A stretch of DNA of 64,000 nt from Enterococcus rotai (GTDB lineage: Bacteria > Bacillota > Bacilli > Lactobacillales > Enterococcaceae): positions 744,001 through 808,000 of the forward strand of contig NZ_CP013655.1 of assembly GCF_001465345.1 (NCBI RefSeq), read 5' to 3'. The notes beneath the pieces were generated by a model. It made no database searches. It saw only the letters and a program-made list of their open reading frames with translations, and was not told the origin of the DNA. The stretch's first letter is position 1; every line of letters starts with the position of its first letter. The position numbers and the translations under genes are program-made. Of the stretch, positions 1 through 8,536 are shown one piece after another.

Positions 1-282
1 TATTTCCATGTCTACTTCTATTTCTATTTTTCCTGTTGCATCTGCTGGAGAAAAATTCAGCGAAAAAGCTGGCGTGAAATCTCCTTCTTTTTTTCCAAAC
101 TCTACATAACAACTATCATTAAATTTAAAAGAAAATTCCTTAATTCTGTTTCCAATAATTTCTAAGTCTGTATTCTCAATATAGCATAATTGATAAGCTG
201 AAATATATTTCGATTTAGCGCTAACTTTTATTTCTAATAAACTTGAATCTTCCCAATTTTTTCCTATTTTAATGTTGCTCAT
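1..282 (-). CDS. WapI-like immunity protein, partial (runs off the window)
   Basis: The reading frame opens at an ATG at 282 behind a GGAGAAA ribosome site and is still open at base 1, so only the first 94 residues are seen. It starts MSNIKIGKNWEDSSLLEIK and alternates beta-strand-like stretches. The W-D near the N-terminus, the YVEFGKK motif and the later G-K-IEIEV stretch resemble the WapI family of polymorphic-toxin immunity proteins. It lies downstream of the LXG toxin operon on the same strand, where spare immunity genes are often found. The family call is from memory of the pattern and is moderate at best. Confidence 0.5.
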   Translation of the reverse strand, partial: MSNIKIGKNWEDSSLLEIKVSAKSKYISAYQLCYIENTDLEIIGNRIKEFSFKFNDSCYVEFGKKEGDFTPAFSLNFSPADATGKIEIEVDMEI

Positions 283-385
283 ATTTTCTCCATTGGACCA
301 TAGTTAGTCAAAATATTTCTCTATATGGCGAAACGACATCCGTTAGTATCTATCTTTTTACTCCCTCCACTGATAGAATACTTTT

Positions 386-886
386 TTATCTCACTTTCCC
401 TGAAACTAAAGAAAACGTTGTATTGTCTCCATCACTACACTCAATACTAATAGAATCATTTCCCTCTAAATAATATTCTTCAATTATATCTCTAAATCCC
501 ATTTTCCATAGAAAAGAACCATCGTTTTTATAAACAAATATATCTAACTCACAAACATATATAATATAGTTTGAATCAGAATCTATTAATATATCATATA
601 ATACGGAAGGTAGTTTTTCTTCAAACAGCACAGATTTAGTAGTATAGTCTATACACGCAAAAATACTATTTATCCCTAAAAACACCTTATTTGATTGAGG
701 TAATAATTTTATTTGTGGTTCCAAACCAATATCATAATAAATAAATCCTACCTCAGATAAATTGTTACTAAATTTTATAAACTTGTTACTTTCAGACACT
801 TCTTCACTGAATAAGAAAGAATTCTTACCTAAGTTTTTCTCTAATTCAATTGCTGACTCATAATACTCTATTTCCCAAGAATCCAT
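386..886 (-). CDS. Probable immunity protein of the LXG toxin
   Basis: This 166-aa acidic protein has no signal peptide and no membrane segment. It starts one base after the stop of the LXG toxin gene and has no promoter of its own, so it should be translated from the same mRNA. By position it is the immunity protein that neutralises the toxin domain encoded directly upstream. I do not recognise a named family. Short repeated beta-strand motifs (SNYIIYVCELDIFVYKND, SFLWKMGF) suggest a beta-propeller-like or all-beta fold, which is inference. The role rests on gene order, which is very regular in LXG operons. Confidence 0.55.
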   Translation of the reverse strand: MDSWEIEYYESAIELEKNLGKNSFLFSEEVSESNKFIKFSNNLSEVGFIYYDIGLEPQIKLLPQSNKVFLGINSIFACIDYTTKSVLFEEKLPSVLYDILIDSDSNYIIYVCELDIFVYKNDGSFLWKMGFRDIIEEYYLEGNDSISIECSDGDNTTFSLVSGKVR

Positions 887-2341
887 TTATTTCCCACCTT
901 TAACAATTATTGTTAGTAATCTGTCTCCATCCCAAACAGATTCTATTTTTACGCCCCCACTTGGACCTTTTAAAAAGCTTTCTCTTACAGTAGTTGTATA
1001 ATTTACGGTTGGCAGACCTGGTAACTCTTTAGCCACATAGCTTCTTGTTTCTGTTTTTAAAATATTGGAAGAATCATTAATAGCATCTTTTAAATGATTA
1101 TTTAGGAATTCTCTGCTATTCGGTGTATCATAAATTCCAATCTTACTTAACTCACTTTGCATAGTTTGTGATCTTTGGATGTTATGCTTATTTCCTTTAG
1201 CTTTTCCAAACAAGTAATCAAGTTTATTTCCTAGCTCTGGACTTTTTAGGTTTCCAACCCCACTAACTTTCCCAACATCTTTCCCTCTATCAACCGTCTT
1301 AACAACCCCTGCCGACTTCTCAAACTCTTTCAACGCTTCCCACTCTTTAGCAGTCAACTTAATCGCATCCAGCGAATAATCACCATTTCTCAGCAACTTA
1401 GCTGACTTCAAAATATCTTTCACTCGATCAATCGGTAACACAGCTAATAACAAGAAAACACCTGAAGATGAGCGTTGCATCGTCGTAGAATCTTTCGCAA
1501 GCAGGATCTCAATATCATCAATATTGGTAAGGATTTTAAAAATCTCTGGTCCATACTCTTTAAACAATTCAACATTATGAACACGAAACAGTTCATGTAA
1601 CTCTTTTGTTTTCTGAACATCCAATTTTCCATTGCGATAAATCTGATATTCGACGCCATTCGATAATTCTTTGATGACCACATCGATTCGGTCTTTCGGC
1701 TGTGCCTTGTTAAAGTCCTTTAGTGCTTTATACCATTTTTGATTTTTAAAATCAATGGTTTTATAACCATCTTTACCGCCTGAAAAATTCCCAGCACTGC
1801 CTAGGAAGGCTAATCCTTCGGCAATCGAAGCAATAACTGTTTGGACGTCTGAGAAATCACTGCCATGCGCTGCTTCAAAGGCGCTATATTTTTCGAGAAT
1901 TTCAATTTTCTTGGCGGTTCCCAGCATGCTTTGTTTATTAAAAAATTGATTCACAAATGGCACATCTTCAAAGGCTTTTGCCAAAGCTTCCATGATCACA
2001 TCATTTTCTGCTTGTAAACGACGTAACTCAGCTTTTAGCCCTTCCATTTTTGCGGTATCTAGATCATTTTCTGCTGGTCCAACTTCTGAGGTAAAGGCGC
2101 TCAAATAAGAGGTGATTGCATCATCAAGGGTATTTAAGGCATTGCCCACTGTGGTTGATACTTCTGAGTAGGCATCAAAATAACTTTTAGTAGAATCCCA
2201 CCCTGTACCAGATAATTTCCCTGCACTTTGAAACGCTTGTTGCGCCTCTTTAAAGGAATTTAGTTGATCTAATACAGTTAAACGTAAATTTTGCACTTCA
2301 CTGGCAACATTTTGCCATTCAGTATATCTAAATTTAGGCAT
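887..2341 (-). CDS. LXG-domain polymorphic toxin (type VII secretion effector)
   Basis: The start is taken at the ATG at 2341 (MPKFRYTEWQNV), preceded by AAGGAGGAGGAAG; the open frame extends further upstream but without a start signal. The 484-aa product has a helical N-terminal LXG-like region (about 1-200), a linker, and a C-terminal domain from about residue 375. That domain has the pattern LDYLFGKAKGNKHNIQRSQ, then IGIYDTPNSREF, SSNILKTETR, TVRESFLKGPSGGVKIESVW, typical of a polymorphic-toxin domain that I recall as the Ntox50 (bacterial toxin 50) class, predicted to be an RNase. LXG proteins leave through the T7SSb system and kill competing bacteria. Two small helper genes precede it and an immunity gene follows. 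Confidence 0.7.
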   Translation of the reverse strand: MPKFRYTEWQNVASEVQNLRLTVLDQLNSFKEAQQAFQSAGKLSGTGWDSTKSYFDAYSEVSTTVGNALNTLDDAITSYLSAFTSEVGPAENDLDTAKMEGLKAELRRLQAENDVIMEALAKAFEDVPFVNQFFNKQSMLGTAKKIEILEKYSAFEAAHGSDFSDVQTVIASIAEGLAFLGSAGNFSGGKDGYKTIDFKNQKWYKALKDFNKAQPKDRIDVVIKELSNGVEYQIYRNGKLDVQKTKELHELFRVHNVELFKEYGPEIFKILTNIDDIEILLAKDSTTMQRSSSGVFLLLAVLPIDRVKDILKSAKLLRNGDYSLDAIKLTAKEWEALKEFEKSAGVVKTVDRGKDVGKVSGVGNLKSPELGNKLDYLFGKAKGNKHNIQRSQTMQSELSKIGIYDTPNSREFLNNHLKDAINDSSNILKTETRSYVAKELPGLPTVNYTTTVRESFLKGPSGGVKIESVWDGDRLLTIIVKGGK

Positions 2342-2696
2342 CTTCCTCCTCCTTTTGTGCTTGTTGCTTTTTTTGCAGCCATAGGAGGTCGTCTTCTGCT
2401 TGGATTTTTTTACGTTCTGTTTCACTTACTAATTCTGTTAACTCTTCTTTGCCCGCATCAAAGGTTCTGAACGCTTCTGTTCGTTCATCTTCTAGCATTT
2501 CTAAATCTATTCTAGCTGAACGTTCTGCTTCTGTTCCTTTGCTGTAATAGAGAAATTCTTCTAATATCTCTGCTTGTTGTTGGTAAACACGTTGTAGATC
2601 ATTGAGTAGAAAATCACTTTCAGTATCTTTTTTCTTTAACTCTATTTTTCGACCTTCATATTCTTCGATTTTCACCTGTAGTTGTTTTTCTTCCAT
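2334..2696 (-). CDS. Small coiled-coil helper of LXG toxin (Lap-type, DUF5082-like)
   Basis: The product is 120 aa, strongly charged and helical throughout (E, K, Q-rich; EILEEFLYYSKG, ERSARIDLEMLEDERTEAF). It overlaps the LXG gene start by 8 nt, which implies translational coupling. Small alpha-helical proteins encoded directly upstream of LXG toxins bind the LXG domain and act as targeting factors for type VII secretion; in Bacillus this position holds DUF5082 proteins. Family membership is inferred from size, composition and position. Confidence 0.6.
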   Translation of the reverse strand: MEEKQLQVKIEEYEGRKIELKKKDTESDFLLNDLQRVYQQQAEILEEFLYYSKGTEAERSARIDLEMLEDERTEAFRTFDAGKEELTELVSETERKKIQAEDDLLWLQKKQQAQKEEEDA

Positions 2697-2703
2697 AAAG
2701 CAC

Positions 2704-2970
2704 CTACTTTACTGCATTTTTTTCAGCCTGTTTGATGGCTTGATGTATTTTTTGTAAGTTTCCAATGTCTTTAGACGCGTTGCTTTTAAACGTTGACACG
2801 ATGGTACTAAGCGAAGAAACACTGCTTTTCATTGCACTAGCGGCGCTACTTTCAGAAAAACTCATGCTACTTGCTTGTTTCGGTTTGAATGATAGGGATG
2901 AGAGGCTGCTTGTAAATTTACTTGTTAAGGAATTTACGGTTGCTGCATCAGTACTGATTTTATCTGCCAT
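2704..2970 (-). CDS. WXG100-like small secretion partner of LXG toxin (DUF5344/TIGR04197-like)
   Basis: An 88-aa, Ser/Ala/Lys-rich helical protein starting MADKISTDAATVNSL, preceded by AAAGGAGACATTC. Two helices separated by a Ser-rich turn fit the helical hairpin of WXG100-like type VII substrates. It is the first gene of the LXG operon, 7 nt upstream of the second helper gene. Proteins of this kind form a complex with the LXG domain and carry part of the export signal. A weaker possibility is a general small secreted effector. Confidence 0.6.
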   Translation of the reverse strand: MADKISTDAATVNSLTSKFTSSLSSLSFKPKQASSMSFSESSAASAMKSSVSSLSTIVSTFKSNASKDIGNLQKIHQAIKQAEKNAVK

Positions 2971-3265
2971 CTGAATGTCTCCTTTGATCGATTAGTTGAT
3001 TTTATCCTCTACATAATAGTCATCTTTTTAACTAAATTGCCCAACCATATAATTAGTTTTAAAAATATTATGTAAGATAAGAATACCATATTGAAAACTA
3101 TAAACTTTATCAACTTATTCAGTGTACTTGTAACTTTTTGATAAACCATTGAATCGTTTAAATTTTATTGAAAAACTCTTTCTTTTCGTGCAAAATAAGT
3201 AATTGATATAGCTTATTTATTGATAAGACTTTTAGAAAATAGCGCTCTGAGAAGGAGGAACAAAA

Positions 3266-4039
3266 ATGAAAACCAAAATGCCTGAAATTCTTTCTTTCAT
3301 TTCAGAAGAAGCTGTTAGTAGAAAAATGACCAGTGAGGACATTGCCGTTCACTTTGGTTATGATAAACATCACTTTAGTCGGAAATTTAAAGAGATAAAT
3401 GGATTCAGTATTGCTGAATTTCTCTCTAGTTTAAAAGTTGAAAAGGCGATCTTTGAACTTGATGAAGAAAAGCGAATACTCGACCTACAAGAGCGTTCAG
3501 GTTTTGAAAGCAGCGGTAGTTTCACGAATACGTTTAAAAAATATACAGGTAGTTCACCTAAAGAGTACAAAACGAAAATGAGTGAACTTTTTGATGATAT
3601 GAAACGGTTTGAAACGGATGATAAGGATCAGTCGATAGCGCATTTTGAAGAAAAGAGTCAGTCTTTTTGCACCGTAACGATTGAAGTACCGGCTGGATTT
3701 GAGATGGGGATCCTATTTATTGGACTTTTCCGGACACTTATCCCGAATCATATGCCTATATCTGGATTAGCGACTAAAAATTTAATCGGAAATCCATTGA
3801 AAAATATTCCAAATGGAGACTATTATTTATTAGCTTGTGGCATAAGCCGTTCCACTAATGTTCTATCTTACTTTAACTTAGGCAACAGCTTGAGAGGGAA
3901 AGAAGATGAGCGTCTATCTTTCCCAAACTGTTCTGGCAATCATTACACGATTAAACTGAGAGAACCGATACCAGAAGACCCACCAATATTAGTGAATGTG
4001 GGAAAACTTTTGATCTCTCGTTTAAAGAACACAATCTAG
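3266..4039 (+). CDS. AraC-family transcription regulator
   Basis: 257 aa, with ATG behind AGAAGGAGGAACAAAA. The N-terminal 105 residues form an AraC/XylS double helix-turn-helix: MTSEDIAVHFGYDKHHFSRKFK is helix-turn-helix 1, and SGFESSGSFTNTFKKYTGSSP followed by KEYK is the conserved second half. The C-terminal 150 residues match the effector-binding type seen in AraC regulators with an N-terminal DNA-binding part. The gene is divergent from the LXG operon, and a VOC-fold gene follows on the same strand, so it may control either. The inducer is not evident. Confidence 0.85.
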   Translation: MKTKMPEILSFISEEAVSRKMTSEDIAVHFGYDKHHFSRKFKEINGFSIAEFLSSLKVEKAIFELDEEKRILDLQERSGFESSGSFTNTFKKYTGSSPKEYKTKMSELFDDMKRFETDDKDQSIAHFEEKSQSFCTVTIEVPAGFEMGILFIGLFRTLIPNHMPISGLATKNLIGNPLKNIPNGDYYLLACGISRSTNVLSYFNLGNSLRGKEDERLSFPNCSGNHYTIKLREPIPEDPPILVNVGKLLISRLKNTI

Positions 4040-4103
4040 AATAATATTATTCGACCGTGAAATGATAAACTAGTCGTAAGTTGATGGAATGGAGGAAATA
4101 GTT

Positions 4104-4460
4104 ATGAGTTTAAATGTAAAGAGTGTCACTATAGGTTTACCAGTAAGTAATTTGGAGGAAGCTGCAAATTGGTATGAAAAACTTCTTATGAGTGACGAGA
4201 AAATCACCCCTGTTGAAGGTATTATTGAATATCAAATTGGTTCTGTTTGGATTCAACTATATGAAGAAAAAATTAATGTTTCAGAGAACGGTTTACGTTT
4301 TGAAGTGGAAGATTTAGACGCAGACTTTGAACGTTTAAAAACACTTGGAGTAATAACTGATGAAGTGATTGAGGATGTACCAGGTGTCCTTCGATACGTT
4401 GATTTCTCTGATCCAGATGGCAATAAATTATCTTTCTTATGGTTATACCCTCAAGAATAG
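4104..4460 (+). CDS. Glyoxalase/bleomycin-resistance (VOC) fold protein
   Basis: The start is the ATG at 4104 (MSLNVKSVTIGLPVSNLEE), because the sequence just before it (ATGGAGGAAATAGTT) is the ribosome site. The 118-aa product shows the VOC betaalphabetabetabeta layout, ending with FSDPDGNKLSFLW, the standard C-terminal motif of glyoxalase-like proteins. VOC proteins are metal-dependent isomerases, dioxygenases or drug-binding proteins; the substrate cannot be told. A terminator follows at 4495. Confidence 0.8.
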   Translation: MSLNVKSVTIGLPVSNLEEAANWYEKLLMSDEKITPVEGIIEYQIGSVWIQLYEEKINVSENGLRFEVEDLDADFERLKTLGVITDEVIEDVPGVLRYVDFSDPDGNKLSFLWLYPQE

Positions 4461-4494
4461 ATATAAATAGTGCTTATATAATGAATATAACGCT

Positions 4495-4528
4495 AAAACG
4501 ACGGATAGATGATTCGTCGTTTTTTTAT
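4495..4528 (+). terminator. Rho-independent terminator after the VOC gene
   Basis: Arms AAAACGACG and CGTCGTTTT around an 11-nt loop, followed by a run of seven T. It closes the transcript of the VOC-fold gene. The 275 bases after it, up to the antitoxin gene, show no gene I can support. Confidence 0.8.
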
Positions 4529-4803
4529 TTTAGAAATAATGCTTAAGTGGCGTAAAATATAACCTTGACTTGATTCTCTATGTTATATGAAATACGTTCA
4601 TTTTTTATCACTGTCATTTTTACCTTTTCTCTATACTTAACTGTTAATCCATTTGATGGGTAGCGTATCATTATTCGTTTTACTTGGTTGATAACTACCT
4701 ATATTCACTAAAAAAGTTAATACACATCCACTCGCAACGAAACACAACGCTTTACAACGTATATACAAAATGATATGATCATTACAAGGAAGGGGATGAG
4801 AAT

Positions 4804-5058
4804 ATGGCACAGTTAAACTTACGAATAGACGATGAGTTAAAGGAAGAATCTGCTAAGTTTTTTAATGAAATTGGCATGGATCTCTCTACAGGAATCAAAA
4901 TTTATTTAACTAAGGTTGTTAAGGAACAAGCGATTCCATTCACACTTTCTCTAGGTCAAGATGATCTATCTCAAGCACTGAAAGAAATTGAAAGTGGTCA
5001 TTACAAGACGTTTAATAATAAACAAGAGCTAATGAAAGAGTTAAACAATGAAGATTAA
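4804..5058 (+). CDS. RelB/DinJ-family antitoxin
   Basis: 84 aa with ATG behind AAGGAAGGGGATGAGAAT. The N-terminus MAQLNLRIDDELKEES is a ribbon-helix-helix DNA-binding segment of the RelB/DinJ type, and NEIGMDLSTGIKIYLTKVV continues the family pattern. The C-terminal third is acidic and should wrap around the toxin. The next gene, overlapping by 11 nt, is a YafQ-type toxin interrupted by a stop codon. The antitoxin itself looks intact and would still repress its own promoter. Confidence 0.88.
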   Translation: MAQLNLRIDDELKEESAKFFNEIGMDLSTGIKIYLTKVVKEQAIPFTLSLGQDDLSQALKEIESGHYKTFNNKQELMKELNNED

Positions 5059-5332
5059 AACAGCTCCCACATTTGAACGGAACTACAAAGCTTTAAAGAA
5101 AAAACATTATGATATGAATAAATTCGAAGTGGTTCTTGACTAGTTACTTAGTCAAGATACTGAACAACTGGTGCATAAATATAAAGACCACGCCTTAAAA
5201 GGAAATAAAAAAGGATTACGAGAATTGCATATTGAAAATGATTGGTTACTTGTTTATAGAATTGATAATGACTGTTTAGAATTATGGTTACTTGCAACAG
5301 GTTCACATGATCAGGTTTTCAGAAATACTTAA
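5048..5332 (+). pseudogene. YafQ-type mRNA interferase with an in-frame amber codon
   Basis: The frame starts at ATG 5048 inside the antitoxin gene and codes for a YafQ-family ribosome-dependent RNase. A TAG at 5141-5143 (codon 32) interrupts it, and the frame then continues to a normal stop at 5330-5332. Beyond the stop all active-site features are kept: HKYKDHALKG, LRELHIENDWLLVYR and the final GSHDQVF. Conservation of the rest suggests a very recent loss, or a sequencing error. The toxin is probably not made, leaving an orphan antitoxin. Confidence 0.88.
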
Positions 5333-5333
5333 G

Positions 5334-5368
5334 CAGTACCTTTTGAGTTTCCAAAGGGTACTGTTTTT
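5334..5368 (+). terminator. Terminator of the toxin-antitoxin operon
   Basis: Arms CAGTACC and GGGTACTG flank a loop of about 15 nt, with five T following. It lies directly after the stop of the broken YafQ-type gene. Confidence 0.75.
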
Positions 5369-5423
5369 ATCTATTAAGACCAAGAAAAATCAGTTATAGT
5401 AACACTTTAATCCCTATAACTCT

Positions 5424-6107
5424 CTATCGCTTTTTCACAAGTACACACCACGTAGTGTATCTAAATGGATTAAATGACCAAAATTCCTCAGCTTTTTCAA
5501 TATAATTCACGACTTGCTCCGCAAGAATGATCATTTCCCACTTATCATCAGGAAAAAGCTGCTTGATTCCATCTTCGTCAAAATAATGGTGAGGCACGCC
5601 TTCTTCTATTCCCACCTCTAATACAAATGTATCTTTTTCGATTTCTTCTCCCTTGCCATACAAATCCGCTTTTGTCGATTTGATCGTCCCTAAAAAATAG
5701 CCACCTGTTATAAGCGAATCGTAAATGCAATCAATCGCTTCAATTATTTTATCCAAAGTATTATGCTGAAGCACCGCCCAACTAAAAACACCATGCAAGA
5801 ACTCTTTCTTGCTCCACGGATAGTTTTCCATCGAGGTCAAGGCTTCAACATAGTCAATGTGATTCTCTTCTAATTTTTTCGTTGTCAGTTCTATTGCTTT
5901 ACTAGAATTATCGCTAATAAAAACCTCACAGCCCATTTTCCCCATCACCACACTGTGACGTCCTCCACCGCAACCTAGATCCCAAACCCGTTGCTCTTGC
6001 TGATTTGGAAATTCTTTTGCTAAGAGTTCTATGAATTTAGCGGCTTCAGGTTCAGGTGCTAATTCTATGTTTTTTTGATCATAAAATAGTGTATTCCAAT
6101 CTGCCAT
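5424..6107 (-). CDS. Class I SAM-dependent methyltransferase
   Basis: 227 aa, ATG behind AAAAGGGGAAGAAT. Motif I is VWDLGCGGGRHSVVMG at about residue 42, the glycine-rich SAM-binding loop, followed by an acidic end of strand 2 (VFISDNSSKAIE) and a motif IV-like GVFSWAVLQH. Overall it resembles the TehB/UbiE-like small-molecule methyltransferases. The substrate is unknown. It stands alone, convergent with the toxin-antitoxin operon. Confidence 0.82.
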   Translation of the reverse strand: MADWNTLFYDQKNIELAPEPEAAKFIELLAKEFPNQQEQRVWDLGCGGGRHSVVMGKMGCEVFISDNSSKAIELTTKKLEENHIDYVEALTSMENYPWSKKEFLHGVFSWAVLQHNTLDKIIEAIDCIYDSLITGGYFLGTIKSTKADLYGKGEEIEKDTFVLEVGIEEGVPHHYFDEDGIKQLFPDDKWEMIILAEQVVNYIEKAEEFWSFNPFRYTTWCVLVKKR

Positions 6108-6401
6108 ATTCTTCCCCTTTTTCTTTAGATTTCCATTTGCTATGTACTATAAGTATATCCTATTAGCTACTCGTACTTGCCTCAAATTCTTTATTTTTGC
6201 TGTAATTAATTGATAAGCTGTGCCATAATTATTTTTGAACCGTTACTTATTGACTTGGATCTTATTTCTGAAAATCCTGTTATATCAACGTTTGCATCTA
6301 TGTAAACACCTGTATACACCTATATTTCTAGTAAAGTACACTCTAATAGACAGACAAAATATCCCCTTCTATATTATCTTAGACTCAAAGGAGACAGCAA
6401 A

Positions 6402-6983
6402 ATGAACTTTAATAAGCAATTAAAACTTTATCGTGAAAGAGATGGTTACTCTCAAGAAGAACTTGCAGAAAAAATCTATGTCACACGGCAAACAATTTCT
6501 AAATGGGAGAACGATCATACTTATCCTGATATTCATAATTTGATTGCATTAAGCACTCTTTTTGATGTCACTTTAGATGAATTAGTCAAAGGAGATGTAG
6601 CAATTATGAAAAACAATCAACACATCGAAGCGGAAAAAATGAATCGACTCTCTTGGGTTATGATTGTATTTATTGTCCTAACAGTTCTATCTATTGGTCC
6701 TGTTATGTTACTTTGGGATTGGTACGGATTGGGTATTTCTTTTGTTCTTTGGGGAATTTCTATGATTGCAGCTTTAAAAATCGAGAAAATCAAAAAGGAA
6801 AGAGATGTTCAAACCTATAGTGAAATTGTTGCTTTTATAGATGGGGAAGATCTTGAAGCCGCCAGAGCCAAACGAGATAAAAAAAGGGATCGCTGGAATA
6901 AAACAAAAATCGTTTTGGGCTTTTCATTAGTAGCTGGTGTACTTGCTGCGATTAGTTCGTTTCTATGGGTTTGGCTTTCGTAA
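6402..6983 (+). CDS. XRE-family regulator with C-terminal membrane segments
   Basis: 193 aa with ATG behind AAAGGAGACAGCAAA. Residues 1-65 are a Cro/CI-type helix-turn-helix (YSQEELAEKIYVTRQTISKW, TYPDIHNLIALSTLF, the D-LDELVKGD end). Residues 80-115 contain two hydrophobic helices (MIVFIVLTVLSIGPVMLLW; GISFVLWGISMIAAL) and a third lies at the C-terminus. This is the common Firmicute design of a membrane-anchored XRE regulator. The target is unknown. It is the last plus-strand gene before the lantibiotic region. Confidence 0.85.
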   Translation: MNFNKQLKLYRERDGYSQEELAEKIYVTRQTISKWENDHTYPDIHNLIALSTLFDVTLDELVKGDVAIMKNNQHIEAEKMNRLSWVMIVFIVLTVLSIGPVMLLWDWYGLGISFVLWGISMIAALKIEKIKKERDVQTYSEIVAFIDGEDLEAARAKRDKKRDRWNKTKIVLGFSLVAGVLAAISSFLWVWLS

Positions 6984-7362
6984 TATGCTTTAGAAAATTT
7001 ATAGAAAGGACAACGTGACTGAGACATAACTCTGTGAGTCATATCCGGATAAACGGTGGGATCAGAAGCAACTCCTTCGGAAATAAATGCTTCTGTCCCA
7101 CACCTTATTGGCCGTCTAAATTAACAAAATTGAACAAAAAAAGCACAAACAAGTTTTTTTTCTTGCTAGAACTTTTCATTCAATTTTATATACAATCCCA
7201 TATATACACCTTGTATTCACAATAATTCTCTTTAAATTAACTTACTATTTTTTAGAATATGGTAATTGGATTTTAACCAATGAGCACGAGGAGCTTCCCT
7301 CTTACTTTATTTCTTAGCTATACAACAAAAAACAATATATGAACTTGTCTTTTTGATTAGAT
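6984..7362. repeat. Intergenic stretch with dispersed repeat (copy 1, about 7008-7110)
   Basis: No gene is supported in this 379-base stretch. It contains copy 1 of a dispersed repeat: TGAGACATAACTC.. followed by TCATATCCGGATAAACGG, then a hairpin whose arms are CAGAAGCA and TGCTTCTG. Related copies occur at about 17690, 32625 and 50528. It sits just outside the last gene of the lantibiotic immunity operon. Confidence 0.7.
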
Positions 7363-7800
7363 TTATGTAATTTCTAATGATAAATATGGTTTTGCGTCAG
7401 AAAATAAATCTAGAGACGTGTGTCTCTCATTTTGAATGGTATACTTTTTGTCGCTATTTTCTAAGTGGCTTTGGATCTCTTCGATCAGCTGAATAAGTAA
7501 GCTAGTTTCTTCTCTTTCATAGGCTGAAAACAAGTAAAGCTGTGCGATATTTTTATATTTCCCACTCATATTATGATACACTTGAATTTTTTTTTCTTGA
7601 TACTTTTTTACGTATATGTTGGTACTTGTCAACATAATAAACCGATCATTCACATCTGAATTTGGTGGAGAGAATTGCGACTCCATTTCATGAAACATTG
7701 AAAATAACTCATAAAAAGTATTATCCCAATTTTGAACATCCTTTTGTTTTTCTAAAAAAGTAAATTCAATTTTCGCTAACGGCTTCATCACAGCTACCAT
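7363..7800 (-). CDS. Orphan protein at the end of the lantibiotic immunity operon
   Basis: 145 aa, ATG behind AAAGAGG, starting 25 nt after the lanG stop on the same strand, so almost certainly co-transcribed with lanFEG. I recognise no family. It has no signal peptide, no lipobox and no membrane helix, so it is not a NisI-like lipoprotein. It looks like a mixed alpha/beta cytosolic protein (KIEFTFLEKQKDVQNWDNTF; LLIQLIEEIQSHLENSDKKY). Position suggests a part in self-protection or in regulation of the cluster. It could also be an unrelated gene that merely lies next door. Confidence 0.6.
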   Translation of the reverse strand: MVAVMKPLAKIEFTFLEKQKDVQNWDNTFYELFSMFHEMESQFSPPNSDVNDRFIMLTSTNIYVKKYQEKKIQVYHNMSGKYKNIAQLYLFSAYEREETSLLIQLIEEIQSHLENSDKKYTIQNERHTSLDLFSDAKPYLSLEIT

Positions 7801-7825
7801 AATACAAAACCTCTTTTCCGGCTGT

Positions 7826-8536
7826 TTAACATTCTTTTTTTTCTATTAAAGTGATACTGATATATGTTAAAAATAGACATACTCCCGTACATAATACGAT
7901 TAAAATAGCTAAACTTTTAAAATTTGCTCCCTGCAATAATAATCCCACCAAGCTAGTCCCCCAAACCCAAGGAATCGCTAAGAATAAGTAATTGCCAATG
8001 ATCATTGAGGCGATTGCTGTGATCAATAAGGATAACCCGCCAAACATAATCGTTGCTGTGCTGTTCAAATAAATCGTTGAAAAGAGAAAAATTTGGACAT
8101 AGGCTGAAATACTCAACAAAATAGATAACAATAAAACCAAGTAAACCATAATCTGCAATTCACCAAGAATTACATTCAACAAAAATAAAGGAATAATAGA
8201 AATTAAAGCTGATATAAAAAGTTTGATAATGATAGCAACAGACTTAGTCACTAACTTTTTCTTCTTAGAAAAAACGTTGGATAATAGATATTGATAGTCA
8301 ATAGCCTCTTCTCCTTTCATCGAAAAACTGACTGAAAGACTAACAAATAGTGGTAAGCACATAAAATAGACTTCAGTAAAATACCGTAATGATTCATAAA
8401 AAGTAAGACCTCTGTAGTAAAAATAACTATTTATAAGAATCGTTAAGAGCGTTGGGAATACAAGACTTATGTTAAATAGACTATCATGCTTTAGTAAAAA
8501 ATTTTCTGCCCTCATTAGTTGGATACTTTTTTTCAT
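7826..8536 (-). CDS. lanG: Lantibiotic immunity ABC transporter permease LanG
   Basis: The start is set at the ATG at 8536 (MKKSIQLMRAENFLLKHD), which has AAAGGG at a proper distance; an upstream GTG at 8545 is less likely. The 236-aa product has about six hydrophobic helices and no ATP-binding site, the size and layout of LanG/MutG permeases. It overlaps the end of lanE by about 50 nt. With LanF and LanE it should form the membrane pump that expels lantibiotic from the producer membrane. The assignment to G rather than E follows gene order F-E-G. Confidence 0.8.
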   Translation of the reverse strand: MKKSIQLMRAENFLLKHDSLFNISLVFPTLLTILINSYFYYRGLTFYESLRYFTEVYFMCLPLFVSLSVSFSMKGEEAIDYQYLLSNVFSKKKKLVTKSVAIIIKLFISALISIIPLFLLNVILGELQIMVYLVLLLSILLSISAYVQIFLFSTIYLNSTATIMFGGLSLLITAIASMIIGNYLFLAIPWVWGTSLVGLLLQGANFKSLAILIVLCTGVCLFLTYISITLIEKKEC

